A DNA stretch of 64,000 nucleotides from Blasia pusilla (GCA_050084515.1 CM114274.1:10974001-11038000), one strand, 5' to 3'; shown: positions 1-11,090, counted from the stretch's first letter. The notes: a model not told the origin generated them from the sequence alone. A program made the numbers and translations.

Positions 1-820
1 CTCCCAAACCACCTGGATAGATCACATGACCCAAGTACTCAATATCCTCATGGAAGAACTTACACTTTCCTGGATGCAAACGTAGACTATGAGCTTTCAA
101 CTGCTCAAACACAATCTACAAATATATATGATGCTCCTCCACCGTGTTACTGAACACCAAGATATCATCAATGTAACACTGAACAAAATCCAACCCTGCT
201 AAGATCCTGTCCATCACTCTCTGAAACTCGGCAGGTGCATTCTTCAACCCAAAGGATAAGAATTTCCACTGGTATAAACAATCCTTGCCATGAGAGTTGA
301 CACCCCAAAATGTTGTCTTGGCCTTGTCACTCTCTCAAATCGGCAATTGATGGTATCCTGCCCGAAGATCCAAAGTACTGAAAATCTTTGCCTGTTCCAC
401 CACATCAAAGATCTCCTCAGGTGTAGGCATGGCATACCTATCATCCTTGGTCTACCGATTGATAGGATGGTAATCTCCACAAATCCGCCTATCAGTGTAG
501 TTTCCATGCACATCCTTTTCAACAGGCATGACAATGGCTGATGCATACTCTCAATACGAAAACTCCACTAATCCAACCTCCAAAAGGTCCAACATCCTAC
601 TTTGAATCAGGTCCCTCTCCATATCATTATATCGGTAGGGACGACGAAAGATTGGCATATCACTAGCCAAATCAATCCGTATACCGGGTCCAACCAAAGC
701 ACCCAACTCCTTCATGCTAAGGCAAAACAACTCCTATAAGCACGTAGGAAATGTGTCAAGCGTCGTTTCTCACCTCCCGTAAGCTTCGGCCCAAGTAATG
801 GCTCCCAAGTCTCCTCCACT
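1..820 (-). pseudogene. Reverse transcriptase, 5' part (gypsy A)
   Basis: One minus-strand frame reads as a Ty3/gypsy RT. It has the palm entry GPGIRIDLASD, then DRRICGDYHPINR, FSTLDLRAGYHQLPI and the catalytic CYIDDILVFSN near 160-190, followed by HPGKCKFFHEDIEYLGH. The N-terminal part joins the methyltransferase region without a clear boundary, as in a single polyprotein. At least four in-frame stops break it (after FSY, after PINR, after QLPI and after HHIYL). The catalytic YIDD is intact here, whereas copy B has YIDN. The thumb, connection and RNase H are beyond position 1. Confidence 0.85.
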
Positions 821-1049
821 GGCACCCTAGAGGACGACACCATTGGCTGCTACGCAGCCCTCTCACAAGATGGTACACCCTTAGCTACACCATCATCTGA
901 GCAAATAACTCCTCCACCAGCATGAGCAACCAACTCCACATGCCCAGCCATTACATTCCATTTACTCCAAGGATGCAAAACACTACTCTCCTCACCCCCA
1001 GCCGATACCTCTACCGTACCGGTAACCATCAAGCTCATCACAAGGGGTG

Positions 1050-2110
1050 GAAGACCCACAGACATAGTCCAAAGTCGACGTTGCTCGGCCATACCAAGAC
1101 TCAAAATCCAGGTCAAACAATTCAGGTCCATGGCCTAACCCAACACATGGCGTCGTGAAGCCTCAGAAATGGAAGCAACCGCTGTCACACCAGTAGCAAA
1201 TCCCATCGCACGCTCTCTCTCATCAGCCTTAGCCTCCACCAACTGTCGCACATGAGAATCCCATACAAGCTCGGGACCACCTTCCTTGTAGGCATGTGAC
1301 GAGGGAAAACTCACAAATGTGGGTAGTGCCATCCTAGGCTGGCCCACACGGTTCACCACTGCCATGGGTGACCGATCAATAACCCTCACCACCTGAGAAA
1401 GTCGCCCAGTATCCAAGATACTATCCACTGTAAGGCAAGGATCCCGGTGAACTCCATCATATGCTCGACGTAGAACCTCCCTAGGCAACAAGTTTGTCCA
1501 CCACAAGTGTGGACGATGTGCACGCGAGCCAACTCACGCTGCATCCAACAACACCGTTGGTCCAATCCAAGAGCGCACCTCATGAACACTCGCCATCATC
1601 CGGGTCCGAGTGTCACCCAACAATGGAACATTCTCTAGAATGTAAGCTGGAGCACGTGCTTGATGAATCTGAAGATGCGTAACACCCGTAACATCTCCCA
1701 AAACAATCGAGACCTAGGGTCGTGTAATCCGTCACCACGACCAGCACGTTTATGACCCTGACATGGCTATCCAGAAATCACCAAACCTACAGGACCAACC
1801 CCCTCAAGGTCCTGTGCCCCCAACAATGCAATGTGTGACGGCAAAGCACGCTGGTACCCATGAATAGCTGATGGCGGCAACAACTCAGGATATCTCCGCA
1901 TCAACTGACTAATATGTCGGGATGAGATTCTCTGGGCCGTCTCATCTCGCTCCACATACACGTATCTCCGCACAAGAATACCGGTCTGCAACACTGCAGC
2001 CAAACCAGTGCTAATCCCACCAAAGAGATCTAACACACAAATGCCCTCCAACGGATACTGCCATACAATGGGTATAGTATCCAAAAGGGGATAACCCAAC
2101 TAGACCAGAA
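1050..2110 (-). pseudogene. C5-cytosine DNA methyltransferase domain (gypsy A)
   Basis: Conserved C5-MTase motifs occur in order on the minus strand. Motif I is VLDLFGGISTGLAAVL (about 2,000-2,050) and YVYVERDETA is motif II-like. Motif IV is PCQGHKRAGRGDGL with the catalytic Cys (about 1,735-1,775). Motif VI is YILENVPLLGD (about 1,620-1,660), motif VIII is VGSRAHRPHLWWTNL (about 1,495-1,540), and a motif IX/X-like ERERAMGF and SRRHVLG precede DLNCLTWI near 1,110. Stops fall just before PCQ (probably a former Trp codon) and before VGSRAHR. The domain lies between protease and RT and shares a frame with them in places, so it was part of Pol. The order I-IV-VI-VIII-IX-X is the unrearranged one. 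Substrate specificity cannot be read from sequence. Confidence 0.85.
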
Positions 2111-2397
2111 GTAGGAGTCCGCCGTGGGGCCTCCTCTTCCTCGTGAGGTATAACAGCCTCACACCAAGCCTCCTGCACCAGGCGATTAGACTCTTGCTGT
2201 AGTGCACCGCCTGAACTCCAAAGTGGCACATCCAACGATGAGGATACCACTGCTGCAAAACTAGGGACCTCCTCTACCTCCTCATGCACAGGAGAATCCA
2301 TAGCAGAAAGGTTACCCTCCAAAAAGTCTCATGGCCAAGTGACTACTCCACAAAAACCAGCCACAGATACTAACACCGTTGGGGAAGACCCTCTTGG

Positions 2398-3318
2398 TCA
2401 AACCCCATAAATAAATCTCACAGGAACCTGACTCATACGTCCATCCCCAGACTGCCAACCAGATCTATAAGAGGTGTCTCGGTCCAAAGAGTCCATCTGA
2501 AAACCCATTGGGTACAATACTGCTCCTCCAACTAGTACATCATACGACTCGGCTGATGTGACCACTGTAGGTACTGCCAACCGAGAGCTATCAGTTGCAT
2601 GATCTGGTCTCAATTGTACAGACAACTTCTCCCGTGTCATGAATTGAGACCTGTCATTGGCTCCTCCAAGTGATGTTTGAATCTGGAATGGGCAAGGCTC
2701 AAGCTTTGACCTCCGAATACCCAAACCAATACATGCCGCCTTTCCCAACATCAAAGGTTGGGCACCAGAGTGTAACAAGACTCTATCTGGTCTATACACA
2801 TGTCTTGTAGGACTCACCAATCGGAATATCCCACTCCGGTTATCCAACATACATACACCAGGTGTAAGCCTCTCACGATCAATGGCTGGCCGGGCTGGTA
2901 ATGCATCCATCTTCGCCGCTGCTGCCTGCCAAGTAGCATTGGTACTCAATGCTACACTGGACATAGAGGGTCGCTCCATCGCAACACCCTCATACACCTC
3001 AGCACGTGTAGCAGTAACATCCCTACGTTCGAACAACATGGCTGCTAGCTGAAATACAAGAGCTGAGTCAACTCCTAAAGCCATCACCTCCGTGGCCGAA
3101 AACAATGGGGATCCCAACACTGAGGTTGCCATCCGCAATACTGCACTAGATGCTGCATCCGTGTCTACTACATGCGATGTAGATGTCTTAGTCCTCAATG
3201 TAGGCTCAATAGGCTGCGTAGGAACCATGGATGGAGTCCTAAGCACCTCAGACAACAAGAATGACTGGGGAAGCCTAGCCTGCCTCCGAGCCTCACCCTT
3301 ATGTGGATCCAACTCCAC
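2398..3318 (-). CDS. Gag-Pol segment with retropepsin-like protease (gypsy A)
   Basis: This is an open minus-strand stretch of 306 codons. Its C-terminal half contains RVLLHSGAQPLMLGKAA, which matches the aspartic-protease active site, but the usual Asp is His (HSG for DSG). Copy C has DLG at the same place, so the ancestral motif was probably DSGA. It continues to the flap-side motif ESYDVLVGGAVLYPMGF shared by all three copies. The N-terminal 170 residues are low-complexity Ser/Thr/Ala-rich linker. The changed active-site residue predicts an inactive protease. It is a polyprotein segment rather than a separate gene; the ATG is simply the first in the open stretch. Confidence 0.7.
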   Translation of the reverse strand: MELDPHKGEARRQARLPQSFLLSEVLRTPSMVPTQPIEPTLRTKTSTSHVVDTDAASSAVLRMATSVLGSPLFSATEVMALGVDSALVFQLAAMLFERRDVTATRAEVYEGVAMERPSMSSVALSTNATWQAAAAKMDALPARPAIDRERLTPGVCMLDNRSGIFRLVSPTRHVYRPDRVLLHSGAQPLMLGKAACIGLGIRRSKLEPCPFQIQTSLGGANDRSQFMTREKLSVQLRPDHATDSSRLAVPTVVTSAESYDVLVGGAVLYPMGFQMDSLDRDTSYRSGWQSGDGRMSQVPVRFIYGV

Positions 3319-3381
3319 AGTAGCACCACGTGGCTCTGACGCTCGAGTGGCTCCTCTCGTAATTGCAGCTGATGCCTCAAC

Positions 3382-4012
3382 CTATGCTACACTCGCCATA
3401 TAAGAGAGATCATCCCCTCCATAAGAGGTGGAAACCCCTGCTCCCGAACCTGCTCTATGTTGGATACCAACCATAGTAGCCAACTTCTGCTCCAACTGCT
3501 CAATCGTGGCAGCCATAGCTGACTCTATCGTAGTGGTAGGGGTAGCCACCATAGGCTCTCCAACCACTGGTCCACCTCTACCACCCCTACCACCTCTACC
3601 ACCTCGGCCTCTCGGAGCTACTCCACCACGGCCGCGGCCTGATCTCAACTCAAGATGAAGATCAAAGCAACGCTCTCGAGGATGACCTGGTCTCCCGCAA
3701 TTATCACACTAAGTTGGGGCCGACTGAGGCCCATCCTCCAAAGTCCGTCTCCCATCCTCTTGGAGACAAAACCTCCTAACATGATCACCTCCACATGTCC
3801 AACATGACTGTCCTTGCTGCGGGGCAGCAAATGAAGGCAGTGGTCTTTGTGCAAGTGTTCCTCTAGGCCATGACTGAGCTCGTGTGTACCCCCCACGACT
3901 CCCACTACTACTACCACCACCACTACTACAAGACTGTGAGGTGGACTGCTAAACACGAGAAGTAGTAGTTGTATCTATGCGCCCCTTCATGAGTGGCTCC
4001 CATGTGTGTTAG
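3382..4012 (-). pseudogene. Gag C-terminal part: two zinc knuckles and RGG tract (gypsy A)
   Basis: The minus strand reads a short-spaced knuckle CWTCGGDHVRRFC (C-x2-C-x3-H-x4-C), then CDNCGRPGHPRERC (C-x2-C-x4-H-x4-C). After these come FDLHLELRSGRGRGG and a Gly/Arg-rich tract rich in RGG repeats. This is a nucleocapsid that would bind the element RNA. The same pair of knuckles with the same unusual spacing occurs in copies B and C. An in-frame stop lies just before the second knuckle. The upstream end at about 4,012 is cut by the nested insertion, and the missing N-terminal Gag resumes at 5,853. Confidence 0.8.
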
Positions 4013-4124
4013 ATACTTTTGGGACTCTCGTTAGGTGAGTAGAAGGAGCTAGAACAACAATCTGCAATTTAAATGGGATCATTGGTGCCATTCGGACCAA
4101 GATAGTGGCAGCTCACATATCGAG

Positions 4125-4480
4125 TTGGGACAGAAATTAGCTTCACTGTCCATGCTTACAACTCGGTGAGAAGAGCACCACAGGAAAAGTCCCTACTTCT
4201 TGGTGTATGGGCGAACCCTCTCCCCGGTAGTAGAGTTGGAGTTGAAGACTGATCATACTCTAGAAGGGCACTTCCAACCTGAAGGTGGCAAAGATAGCAG
4301 GTGGATATGATTGATGCCCTAGAGGAGGAGAGAAAGGCAAAGCATTAGAGAAGACCAAGGCCGTTCAAAGACCAAAGGAAGATGAGGTTTGATAACCGAA
4401 TACAACATGATCCAGTGAAGGAGGGGACATGGTGCTGATGTATGATAGTCGACCCCAAAAGTTTCAGAAAGCTACACATT
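4125..4480 (+). pseudogene. Integrase C-terminal remnant (gypsy, GPY/F-side)
   Basis: Three frames together give AYNSVRRAPQEKSPYFLVYG, LEEERKAKALEKTKA and GDMVLMYDSRPQKFQKA. This is the end of a Ty3/gypsy integrase, where the core domain passes into the basic C-terminal segment. At least one single-base indel lies near 4,425, and stop codons interrupt the reading. It is not from the methyltransferase-bearing family, since the corresponding region of copies B and C is different. It is a short dead fragment. Confidence 0.6.
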
Positions 4481-4497
4481 CGATTGTTTAGGCCTTA

Positions 4498-4740
4498 CAG
4501 GTGAGGAGCAAAGCAGGGAAGTAATTATCACTGAGGAGATCAGGTGAGATCGTGTGAGCAACAGAGGAAGTAATGATCAGGTGAGGAGCAGCAGGAAGTA
4601 ATTAGCGGTGAGGAGATCAGGTGTGATCGTGTGAGGAGCAAAGAGGGGAAGTAATTATCACCGAGGAGCAAGACGGAGATCAGTGAGATCAGGTGAGGAG
4701 CGGTGAGGAGATCAGGTGAGATCAGGTGAGGAGCACCCAA
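4498..4740 (+). repeat. Purine-rich tandem repeats (GATCAGGTGAG / GTGAGGAGC units)
   Basis: Irregular tandem units built from GAGGAGATCAGGTGAGATC and GTGAGGAGCAAAG fill the stretch between the integrase remnant and the LTR-like part. The long polypurine character is what one expects beside a 3' LTR, but it is expanded here. Confidence 0.6.
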
Positions 4741-5852
4741 GGGAATCTCGAACCAGCTTGAGAAGAAGCAAGCTTGGGAAATGCTAGTGAGAACAGGTTG
4801 AAGTAGATGAGGTCGAAATTTCAGGCAATAGATGCCTTGGAGTAGATGCTTAGGGGAGGTAGATTTTTAGGAAGGTAGGAACCCAGGAATACCAGAGAAG
4901 CTCAAGGAAGAAGAGGGCTCTCAACTTCACTTATAAATACTGGTGGGTTTGCTTGAAGGGGGCATAGACATCTTTGTTGGCTAGTAGACACTCGATCTCT
5001 TGAGCCAAGCTAACCAAAGACAGAGTTTTGTGCTCCTGTGTCTAGGTAGTGTGTAGTGTGCTTGAAGGGGGCTGAGACTAAGAAGGTCTCTCATGTACTC
5101 TATGATTTTGTGATACAGGAGGTAGCCCTGTGAAATGAGTTCACACCATTGCCTTGTATCCGAGTATGTGCATGATTGAGTGATGAGTTGGGGAGGGCTT
5201 GATGAAGGGAGATTCTTGGAGATGATTCAACTAATCATTCAAAAGTGCAGGGAGAGGACAAGAGGATCTACCAAGAGAGGGGAGGCAAGCTTGGGTTCCA
5301 AGATTGTGCTCCACCAAGGTGTGCTTGGAAAGCTTGCTGTTCGCCCACCTAAGCTTGGCCTTTGACACCAATCACATGATTACTTCAGGGTGTGACAACT
5401 TGGACTTCAGTGTCTGGTAAGTGATAAGAGTTAGTGAGTGAGAGAGAGAGGGTCATGCTTGAGCTCCCCAGAGGTAGAAGACCATGGGCTCAGCACTGTT
5501 GTTAAGTCTCCTACTACCGAACAAGAAGGAGAACAACAGATCAGCAAGGTACGAGGAGAAGAAGAAGGTGATTGCACTACCTGATCGGTTAGGAGTCGGG
5601 TGTACTTTAGAGGATGCCTTGGTACATTCAACTAGTCCAAGGCAGCACATTGGAGGACCTTATGCTTTGCCGTGGTCATCCTTTGATTGTGAATTCTAAG
5701 TAGAGTGTGCTTGTTGGGTTCCATGGCCACTCCACTCAAAGCACTCAAGAGAAAGGAAGGAGTTTTGGTTAGTAGGATGAGGATAGGATTGTGATACTGA
5801 AGTGGAGAGAGTTCCCCACCTCTTAAGGTAAAGAGGTGGGGTTACTGATGAG

Positions 5853-6737
5853 TTAAGGAGTATATCTTGCAGATCTGATCTTCTGATCTGGCCCTAAGCT
5901 CTTACATGGGACCGAACTGGTGGAACTAGCAACAGTTTCACCTGGGTTGTGTGCTGGCCATGTATTACCTGGTGAGACAGTATCCCTACTGAATGCGGAT
6001 TTCATCACTCTCTCCTCCACCTTGTTAAGCTCAATCTCCTCACATGGAGCAAACACATGGGTCAATGTGGGTGAATCATCACTCATAAGAGTAGCATCAC
6101 GTACCCTGAGGCGCAACTCTCTATCCAAGATCCCATACCAAAACTGGACTGCATGAGCCTCAATCACACCCTGGATAACTGAAATTAAGCGTCGCATACG
6201 AGTGTATGCCTCACAAAGACTCTCACCAGTCTTTCGCTCAAATTCTTGAAGACTCCTCAACTTCTCTATCTTCACTCCCTGATAGTTCTTCTTCAACCTC
6301 TTGAAGAACTCTGCAACCGGGCTAAACAATGGTGGGGCACTAGTACCTCCACTAGTACCCCCACTGGTACCTCCATTGGTACCCCCACTGCGGCTCGTAC
6401 TCGTACCACTCAACGTCGGATAGGTTGGCATAGTAGAAGCACTACTACCAATACCACCATGGATGATAGGCACATAGTCTCGAGACCAATATTGTCTCCA
6501 CGCCTCAATCTCAGCAACATGGTGCTTCCTAAACTCATGGTAATCGTCCATGGGTGGTCCTTCCAAGTGCTGAAACAAGTCCTTCCAAGCCAAGAAGGGT
6601 GTAAACAACGTGGGGTTCCGTAACATCTGCATATCACACCACGTATCAAACTCCTGAATGAAGTCCTCCAACTCACTGGTGCCCAGTGCACCCGAGTATC
6701 GTTGTGGGCCTTTCATGGCCCCATATATCCCGTCCAT
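5853..6737 (-). CDS. Gag N-terminal part (gypsy A)
   Basis: This open frame of 294 codons starts MDGIYGAMKG. The Gag core has YSGALGTSELEDFIQEFDTWC, FLAWKDLFQHLEGPPMDDY, then a Gly/Thr/Ser spacer, FSPVAEFFKRLKKNYQGV and ESLCEAYTRMRRLI. Copies B and C show the same landmarks. It would form the capsid shell. The frame runs open to 5,853, where it enters the nested insertion; the zinc knuckles follow at 3,956 and below. The start is the ATG at 6,737, aligned with the start in copy C. Confidence 0.75.
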   Translation of the reverse strand: MDGIYGAMKGPQRYSGALGTSELEDFIQEFDTWCDMQMLRNPTLFTPFLAWKDLFQHLEGPPMDDYHEFRKHHVAEIEAWRQYWSRDYVPIIHGGIGSSASTMPTYPTLSGTSTSRSGGTNGGTSGGTSGGTSAPPLFSPVAEFFKRLKKNYQGVKIEKLRSLQEFERKTGESLCEAYTRMRRLISVIQGVIEAHAVQFWYGILDRELRLRVRDATLMSDDSPTLTHVFAPCEEIELNKVEERVMKSAFSRDTVSPGNTWPAHNPGETVASSTSSVPCKSLGPDQKIRSARYTP

Positions 6738-6760
6738 AAAACACGTATAGAATCATATAC

Positions 6761-8898
6761 AATCGAGCCAAACCCACTCCACGATGGGAGAATCCAGGTC
6801 GAAGCTTGTGGGAACCACCATAGCCAAGAGCTCTACTCACTACCAAGGCTAACTCCCAACACATCAGGCTCAACTCAAAGAACTAACTGTTCTTTGAGTG
6901 CACTCCACACTATATCCTCCAACCTAAAAGCGGGCTTTACTTGAAAAGTCACCCTCAACTGAGTAACCCCCAACCCTATGTATGAAACCGCATCTCTACC
7001 TAGACACTACGGCCCTACATAAGGTATGGCCTCCACTAGCACACTATACTCTACAACATAATACGTATGGTCATGACACATACGATTTTTTGATAGTTGA
7101 TCGACTACCTCTAGATTTTATGCAATTATAAAATTTTTCTCATATATGATATTTCTAATGATTTTACGTAGGTTTCTAGGTTTTCAGATTTAATGGAATC
7201 CAAGATGAATTTAAAATTAATATTTTTTCAAATAAGATTTGAATTAAGTTGTGACTACTTTGCGAGTTTAAAATGAATCTACTATTTGAATTGCAAGTAT
7301 TTTGGGGCTATACAAGTTTGCAAGTTTTCGAGTGTTCTATGAGCGAGTTGCAAGTATAAGAAAACCTATCATTTGATATCCAATGAACTTAGAATTTGCA
7401 AGTGCAAAACACTACTTTGCAACCTTTTTTTTAAAGTATAAGACTCGTAAGTTTGTGACTACACTAAAACTCTTACATGAAGAACATATTATTTGACTTA
7501 TTTAGTAAGTCCTTGCTTCACAGCAGGGATATCACATCAATGCTGGGTGCCTAATGGAAAATTAGGGAGTCTTTCCAAAAAAAAAGGAATATTATAATTA
7601 GTGTGAAGCTTGCTTTTGATAATAAATTTAGCAATTTTAAGCTCCAAGATGCTAGAACTATCAATATTTGTTGGTAGATTGAAATTATAGCTAACTAGTA
7701 AGGTGTCCGTGCGATGCACGAGAAATAAAAAATTGATGGAGGAACTTTTGCTAGTGCCCGTGATAACAATGCTATATACAAATTCAAATTTTTTTCTTAC
7801 TGCCCGTAGCATGTGAAATATTTTCTTGCTGCCCGAAACATGTGAAACATTTTCTTGTTTCCCGGATACCATGTGTCAAATAGAGGTGTTTGCAAATCAA
7901 GAAGGCACTCTCCAATAATAATATAGATGTATAATTTTGATTTACCATTCATAATGTACAATTGAATTCGAATAATTCTTTTGTCTGAAACATCATATGA
8001 TCTTATTGGTTAGAAATGACATGTGTCAAGATAGTATAGGCCCGTGCCATGCTCGGGTTTAAATCAACTCCTAAAATACCAATTAGCTCTCAAAATTCTT
8101 GAGTGTTTTTAAAATCAATTTCGAGCGATCTTATAGGTCAAGAAAGTGAGCGATCCAATTGGCTGAAAATGTCACGTGTCAAAAGAAGAGGAGGTTGCAA
8201 AACGATGAGGCACTCTCCCATAATATATAGATAATTTAATTGAACTTAAAAGACTGAGATGTTCTTGATTTCAAGGAATCTTGGGGAAAAATATTCAATA
8301 TTAATGGTAACTTAACTAATCTTCATCTTTTCTTAGACAATTCTAAGTTTAGGAGGCCAAAGTTATGTTCTTCTCAAGAATTTAAGCATCACCTACACGT
8401 TCTACAACAAAAACATGTTCATTAAACTATTAGAATCCATATCACAATTGAAGTAAATTATGGTTTCACTACATTATCAAAAATTTCCTTATCTATTCAT
8501 AAATTGGCACAAAGTTCTTGATCCACAGAATTATTTATGAACATATTAGAATGCATGAAGATCTTTATTAGAATGTATTATTTCATCTTCACCGAAGTTT
8601 GAAACTTACCAATTTTCAAAGAACTTTATTTCGAGCATATTTGGCATGGTTTCCTCAAGTAATGTTGAACTTTGTTGTACACATTCACCAACTTATGACT
8701 TGAGTGCCAAACAAATCAAGAAGCAAATCATCATATGTCACCAGATTCAACACTACTCAACCAAGGTTGAAAAGAATGTTTGTGTCTTGAAAAAAAAATT
8801 CATCCCTGTCGTTGTCACCAAACACACACATAAACACGCACGATCCCATGCTAACTCATGGCATCCAAACAACGAGACAAGAAGTACCTAAATATCTC
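6761..8898. other. Non-coding leader and AT-rich spacer
   Basis: The first 300 bases are probably the 5' leader of copy A. Beyond about 7,080 the sequence is AT-rich, without coding capacity or LTR-like ends that I can pair. It contains two short related repeats (listed separately) and a 93-bp duplicate of sequence inside copy B near its right end. Confidence 0.5.
7690..8232 (+). repeat. Two copies of a short interspersed repeat
   Basis: Copy 1 (about 7,690-7,931) and copy 2 (about 8,035-8,232) share a head resembling GTGTCCGTGCGATGCACG and GCCCGTGCCATGCTCGGG. They also share a tail with TGTCAAA, GGTTGCAAA, AGGCACTCTCC and a terminal ATATAGAT. They are directly oriented, about 300 bp apart, and non-coding. 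The class is not recognised with confidence; a non-autonomous DNA element or SINE-like sequence is possible. Confidence 0.4.
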
Positions 8899-9550
8899 CA
8901 ATAAAATAAGATCCAATCTCTCTCACAACACCATAGTTCTCACACATGTGCACTCTCACATGTCTCTCTCAATGTCAAACCAAACCCACTCTCCTAATGA
9001 GAGGCTTGGGTTACACACACAAAGCAAGCAAGACCATAGCTCCGCCGCCTCATGCCAAGAGGTTTAACAAAGAGAGAATGAGCTCTCAAGCTCTCTCTCC
9101 TTGAGGTATACCCCTCCCCTCTCCCAAGCTCTTTCCATGGTAACCTATGCTCCCAAGTCACCTCCTTGGCTCTTGACCTGATGTAGGAGGTCAAGAAAAA
9201 CTTACCAAAAAATAGAAAGTCGATCATATACTCAAAATGATACTTACCTAAAATAGTAAGTTCTTCAATATGGCTCAAAATGAGCCGAAACGAAGGGGAA
9301 ACCTACTCTCTCAGGTTTCCCGGGGCCTCAACAGGTCATCCTTGACCTATTGAGCCTGTCCTCCACTACTTATGAAGGCGCTCTACTAGATCTCACCGAT
9401 CTATCCTAAAAGACGTGATAGTTGTCGTGCGCATATACATCGCTACACAATATTCATCGTTGTCACCGAACACATATATAAACACGCACGATCCCATGCT
9501 AACTCATGGCATCCAAACAATGAGACAAGAAGTACCAAAATATCTCCAAT
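8810..9550. repeat. 93-bp direct duplication bracketing the 3' LTR of copy B
   Basis: 8,810-8,902 and 9,458-9,550 are near-identical, both running from CGTTGTCACC through ACGCACGATCCCATGC to ATATCTCCAAT. The inner copy is in the element body beside the 3' LTR; the outer copy abuts the far end of the LTR. An ordinary insertion would leave only a 5-bp duplication there. Confidence 0.8.
8899..9420 (-). repeat. 3' LTR of gypsy copy B
   Basis: It pairs with 20,739-21,237 along its whole length, for example CAAACCCACTCTCCTAAT, GAGCTCTCAAGCTCTCTC and the AGCAAGACCATAGCTCCGCC stretch. Its outer terminus has decayed (TATCACG for TGTCACA on the minus strand). The internal side carries GCGCACGAC, the same sequence that precedes the 3' LTR of copy C. 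Confidence 0.85.
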
Positions 9551-9732
9551 CGTCCCCTTAGCTGATGGTTAGGTCCTTCTAACTCCAAATAGCCATCTAT
9601 CCCTAGCTACCATGACATACATCTCTCGGACGCTAAGAGCAAGAAGGCCGGATGGTCATGTGGCCCCATCGTTACTGGCCTTCTAGTCATCCATGTCACA
9701 TATACAAGTCGGAGTGTAGAACTACCTACTCT

Positions 9733-9871
9733 ATGTACATCTGGTGCACATCCATCATCCTTGAGGAACCCTAATGAGAGGTGGCGTCAAACTCGCCATA
9801 TGCCATCATCTCGAACACCTATCATGGACTAGCATAGTCCCTACACCACGGGCGGAACCACACAACATACA
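9733..9871 (-). pseudogene. PHD finger at the end of Pol (gypsy B)
   Basis: The minus strand reads LRCMLCGSARGVGTMLV, then HDRCSR, a stop where copy C has Gly, WHMASLTPPL and finally WMCTRC. This is the C4HC3 pattern of a PHD finger: C-x2-C, C-x2-C (first Cys now His), H-x2-C (Cys now Ser), then C-x2-C at 9,734-9,755. It follows the integrase and the conserved CHLPDIDGTLDPSLA linker directly. PHD fingers commonly read the histone H3 tail, so a role in target choice is plausible. In this copy two zinc ligands and the frame are damaged. Confidence 0.75.
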
Positions 9872-11090
9872 CCGCAAGCCTGCAAGAACTATTGCTAAGC
9901 TTGGATCAAGTGTACCATCAATGTCTGGAAGATGACATGGTGCATAGTTACGCACATGGTCCTTCCAAACCATACCATCGCGTCCCTCCAATAAGAGAAC
10001 ATCGGATGGCAAAACCACACGCACTCTCAAGATGGTGTGCCCTGTAGTTACATCCAACGTCGTGGATGCCGTCTGCTACAAGTAGACATAGTCTCCTTGA
10101 TGAAACCTCCGAATAGTAGGTCGATAACCACCTCCCCGAATAGTCGCATACGTCAACGTATCCCGATGTTGCGCAATCGCCAAGTTCTCAAATGCCATGG
10201 GCATCACTCTCCGAAACAACTCAGCCCTATGAGAACATGCTTGCATCCATACATTAGGGTCATCAAGGTTTGACACCTCACCAGTATATCGACAAATGGC
10301 CGCAGGTAAATCTGGCTATCGTCCATAAAGCAACAAGTACGGTAAGAAAGACGCTAAGAATGTCTGCTTGCGGAATTTGTATCCCATCGCCAACCACGAC
10401 AACTGAAGGTCCCAATCTCCTAGGTGACCTCTTTGCAAGCCATACTTGCATAGTCCTCTCTTCACCGTCAACACAACCCGCTCCGCTAGTCCATCCGCCT
10501 CAAGATGATCTCGCGAAGTAGTGCGGTGGTCGATCAGTGCATGATCAAACAAGGCCCGAAACTCCTCGAGGAAGTTTGTACACTAGTCTGTCGATACCTC
10601 AGCTGGTGCACCGTAATGACTCAGCACTCAATCTAGGAAGGCATACGCTACTCCCTCACTCGCTTTGTCAGGCAATGCAACAAACTCTATCCATTCCGAG
10701 AAGTGCTCGACCATCACCAACACATAACGACTATGGCGATCTGTCAAAGGCAAAGGTCCTACAAAATCCAAACTCCATCTATAACCTAAACCCATGATCG
10801 GAAGCGGATGAAATTGTGGAGTTGGAGCATTGAACGATGCTCGGACTCGATCACACACCATGCATCTGGCAACAAACTGCTGAACGTCAGTCTACATGCC
10901 TCGCCACCAATATTGAATCAAAAGCAAGCTGTACGTCCGCTTCACTCCAAAATGACCCAACTCTTAATGGGCAGGACGCACCAAACGTGCTCGCTATGAA
11001 GGATGAGGCACTACATGCACTCTACCATCCTCCCACACTTGCAACACATGTGTGCCCTCCCACCGAAACTGTCTGGCTCGCTGTAGGATC
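9872..11090 (-). pseudogene. Integrase (gypsy B)
   Basis: The zinc-binding end is seen as ELGHFGVKRTYSLL with VARCMVCDRVRASF (H...H...C-x2-C). The catalytic core has WSLDFVGPLPLTDRHS (first Asp), APAEVSTDQ (second Asp) and EADGLAERVVLTVKRGL (Glu). The C-terminal part includes MPMAFENLAIAQHRDTL, GGGYRPTIRRFHQGDYVYL and VWKDHVRNYAPCHLPD, which leads into the PHD finger. Stops break it after AFLD, after LLYGR, after YVYL and in the zinc domain. All three catalytic acidic residues are still present. The length and the DDE spacing fit a Ty3/gypsy integrase in which a PHD finger takes the place chromoviruses give to a chromodomain. Confidence 0.8.

Larger units (their letters stand above)
4015..5840 (+). 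mobile_element. Truncated Ty3/gypsy remnant nested in gag of copy A
   Basis: This segment separates the two halves of copy A gag and is in the opposite orientation. It begins with an integrase remnant, followed by a purine-rich repeat tract and about 1 kb that looks like an LTR, with a TATA-like TTATAAATAC near 4,932. The left part lacks gag, protease, RT and most of the integrase. Exact ends and a target duplication could not be fixed by eye; boundaries are given to within about 20 bp. Confidence 0.55.
1..6760 (-). mobile_element. Ty3/gypsy retrotransposon copy A (partial, methyltransferase-bearing)
   Basis: Read on the minus strand from high to low coordinates the order is gag, zinc knuckles, protease, C5-methyltransferase, reverse transcriptase. 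The window edge cuts the element just after the RT active site, so RNase H, integrase, any PHD finger and the 3' LTR lie outside. Gag is split by a 1.8-kb insertion at about 4,015-5,840. Domain order and sequence match copies B and C here, which defines a family. Several in-frame stops and indels show this copy is not autonomous. The 5' LTR was not identified. Confidence 0.85.

Noticed and set aside
244-546. Independent gene in the ORF of about 100 codons at the left edge (also 12,227-12,538)
   Set aside because: Both are shifted-frame readings of the reverse transcriptase; the RT motifs are in the neighbouring frame.
1050-2110. Host DNA methyltransferase gene invaded by a retrotransposon
   Set aside because: Three copies at separate loci have the domain at the same place between protease and RT, which points to a captured domain.
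2398-3318. Stand-alone host aspartic protease gene
   Set aside because: The same segment sits between Gag and methyltransferase in copies A and C, so it is part of a retrotransposon polyprotein.
3520-3660. RGG/Gly-rich RNA-binding host protein
   Set aside because: It directly follows the zinc knuckles of copy A and has a counterpart in copy C, so it belongs to Gag.
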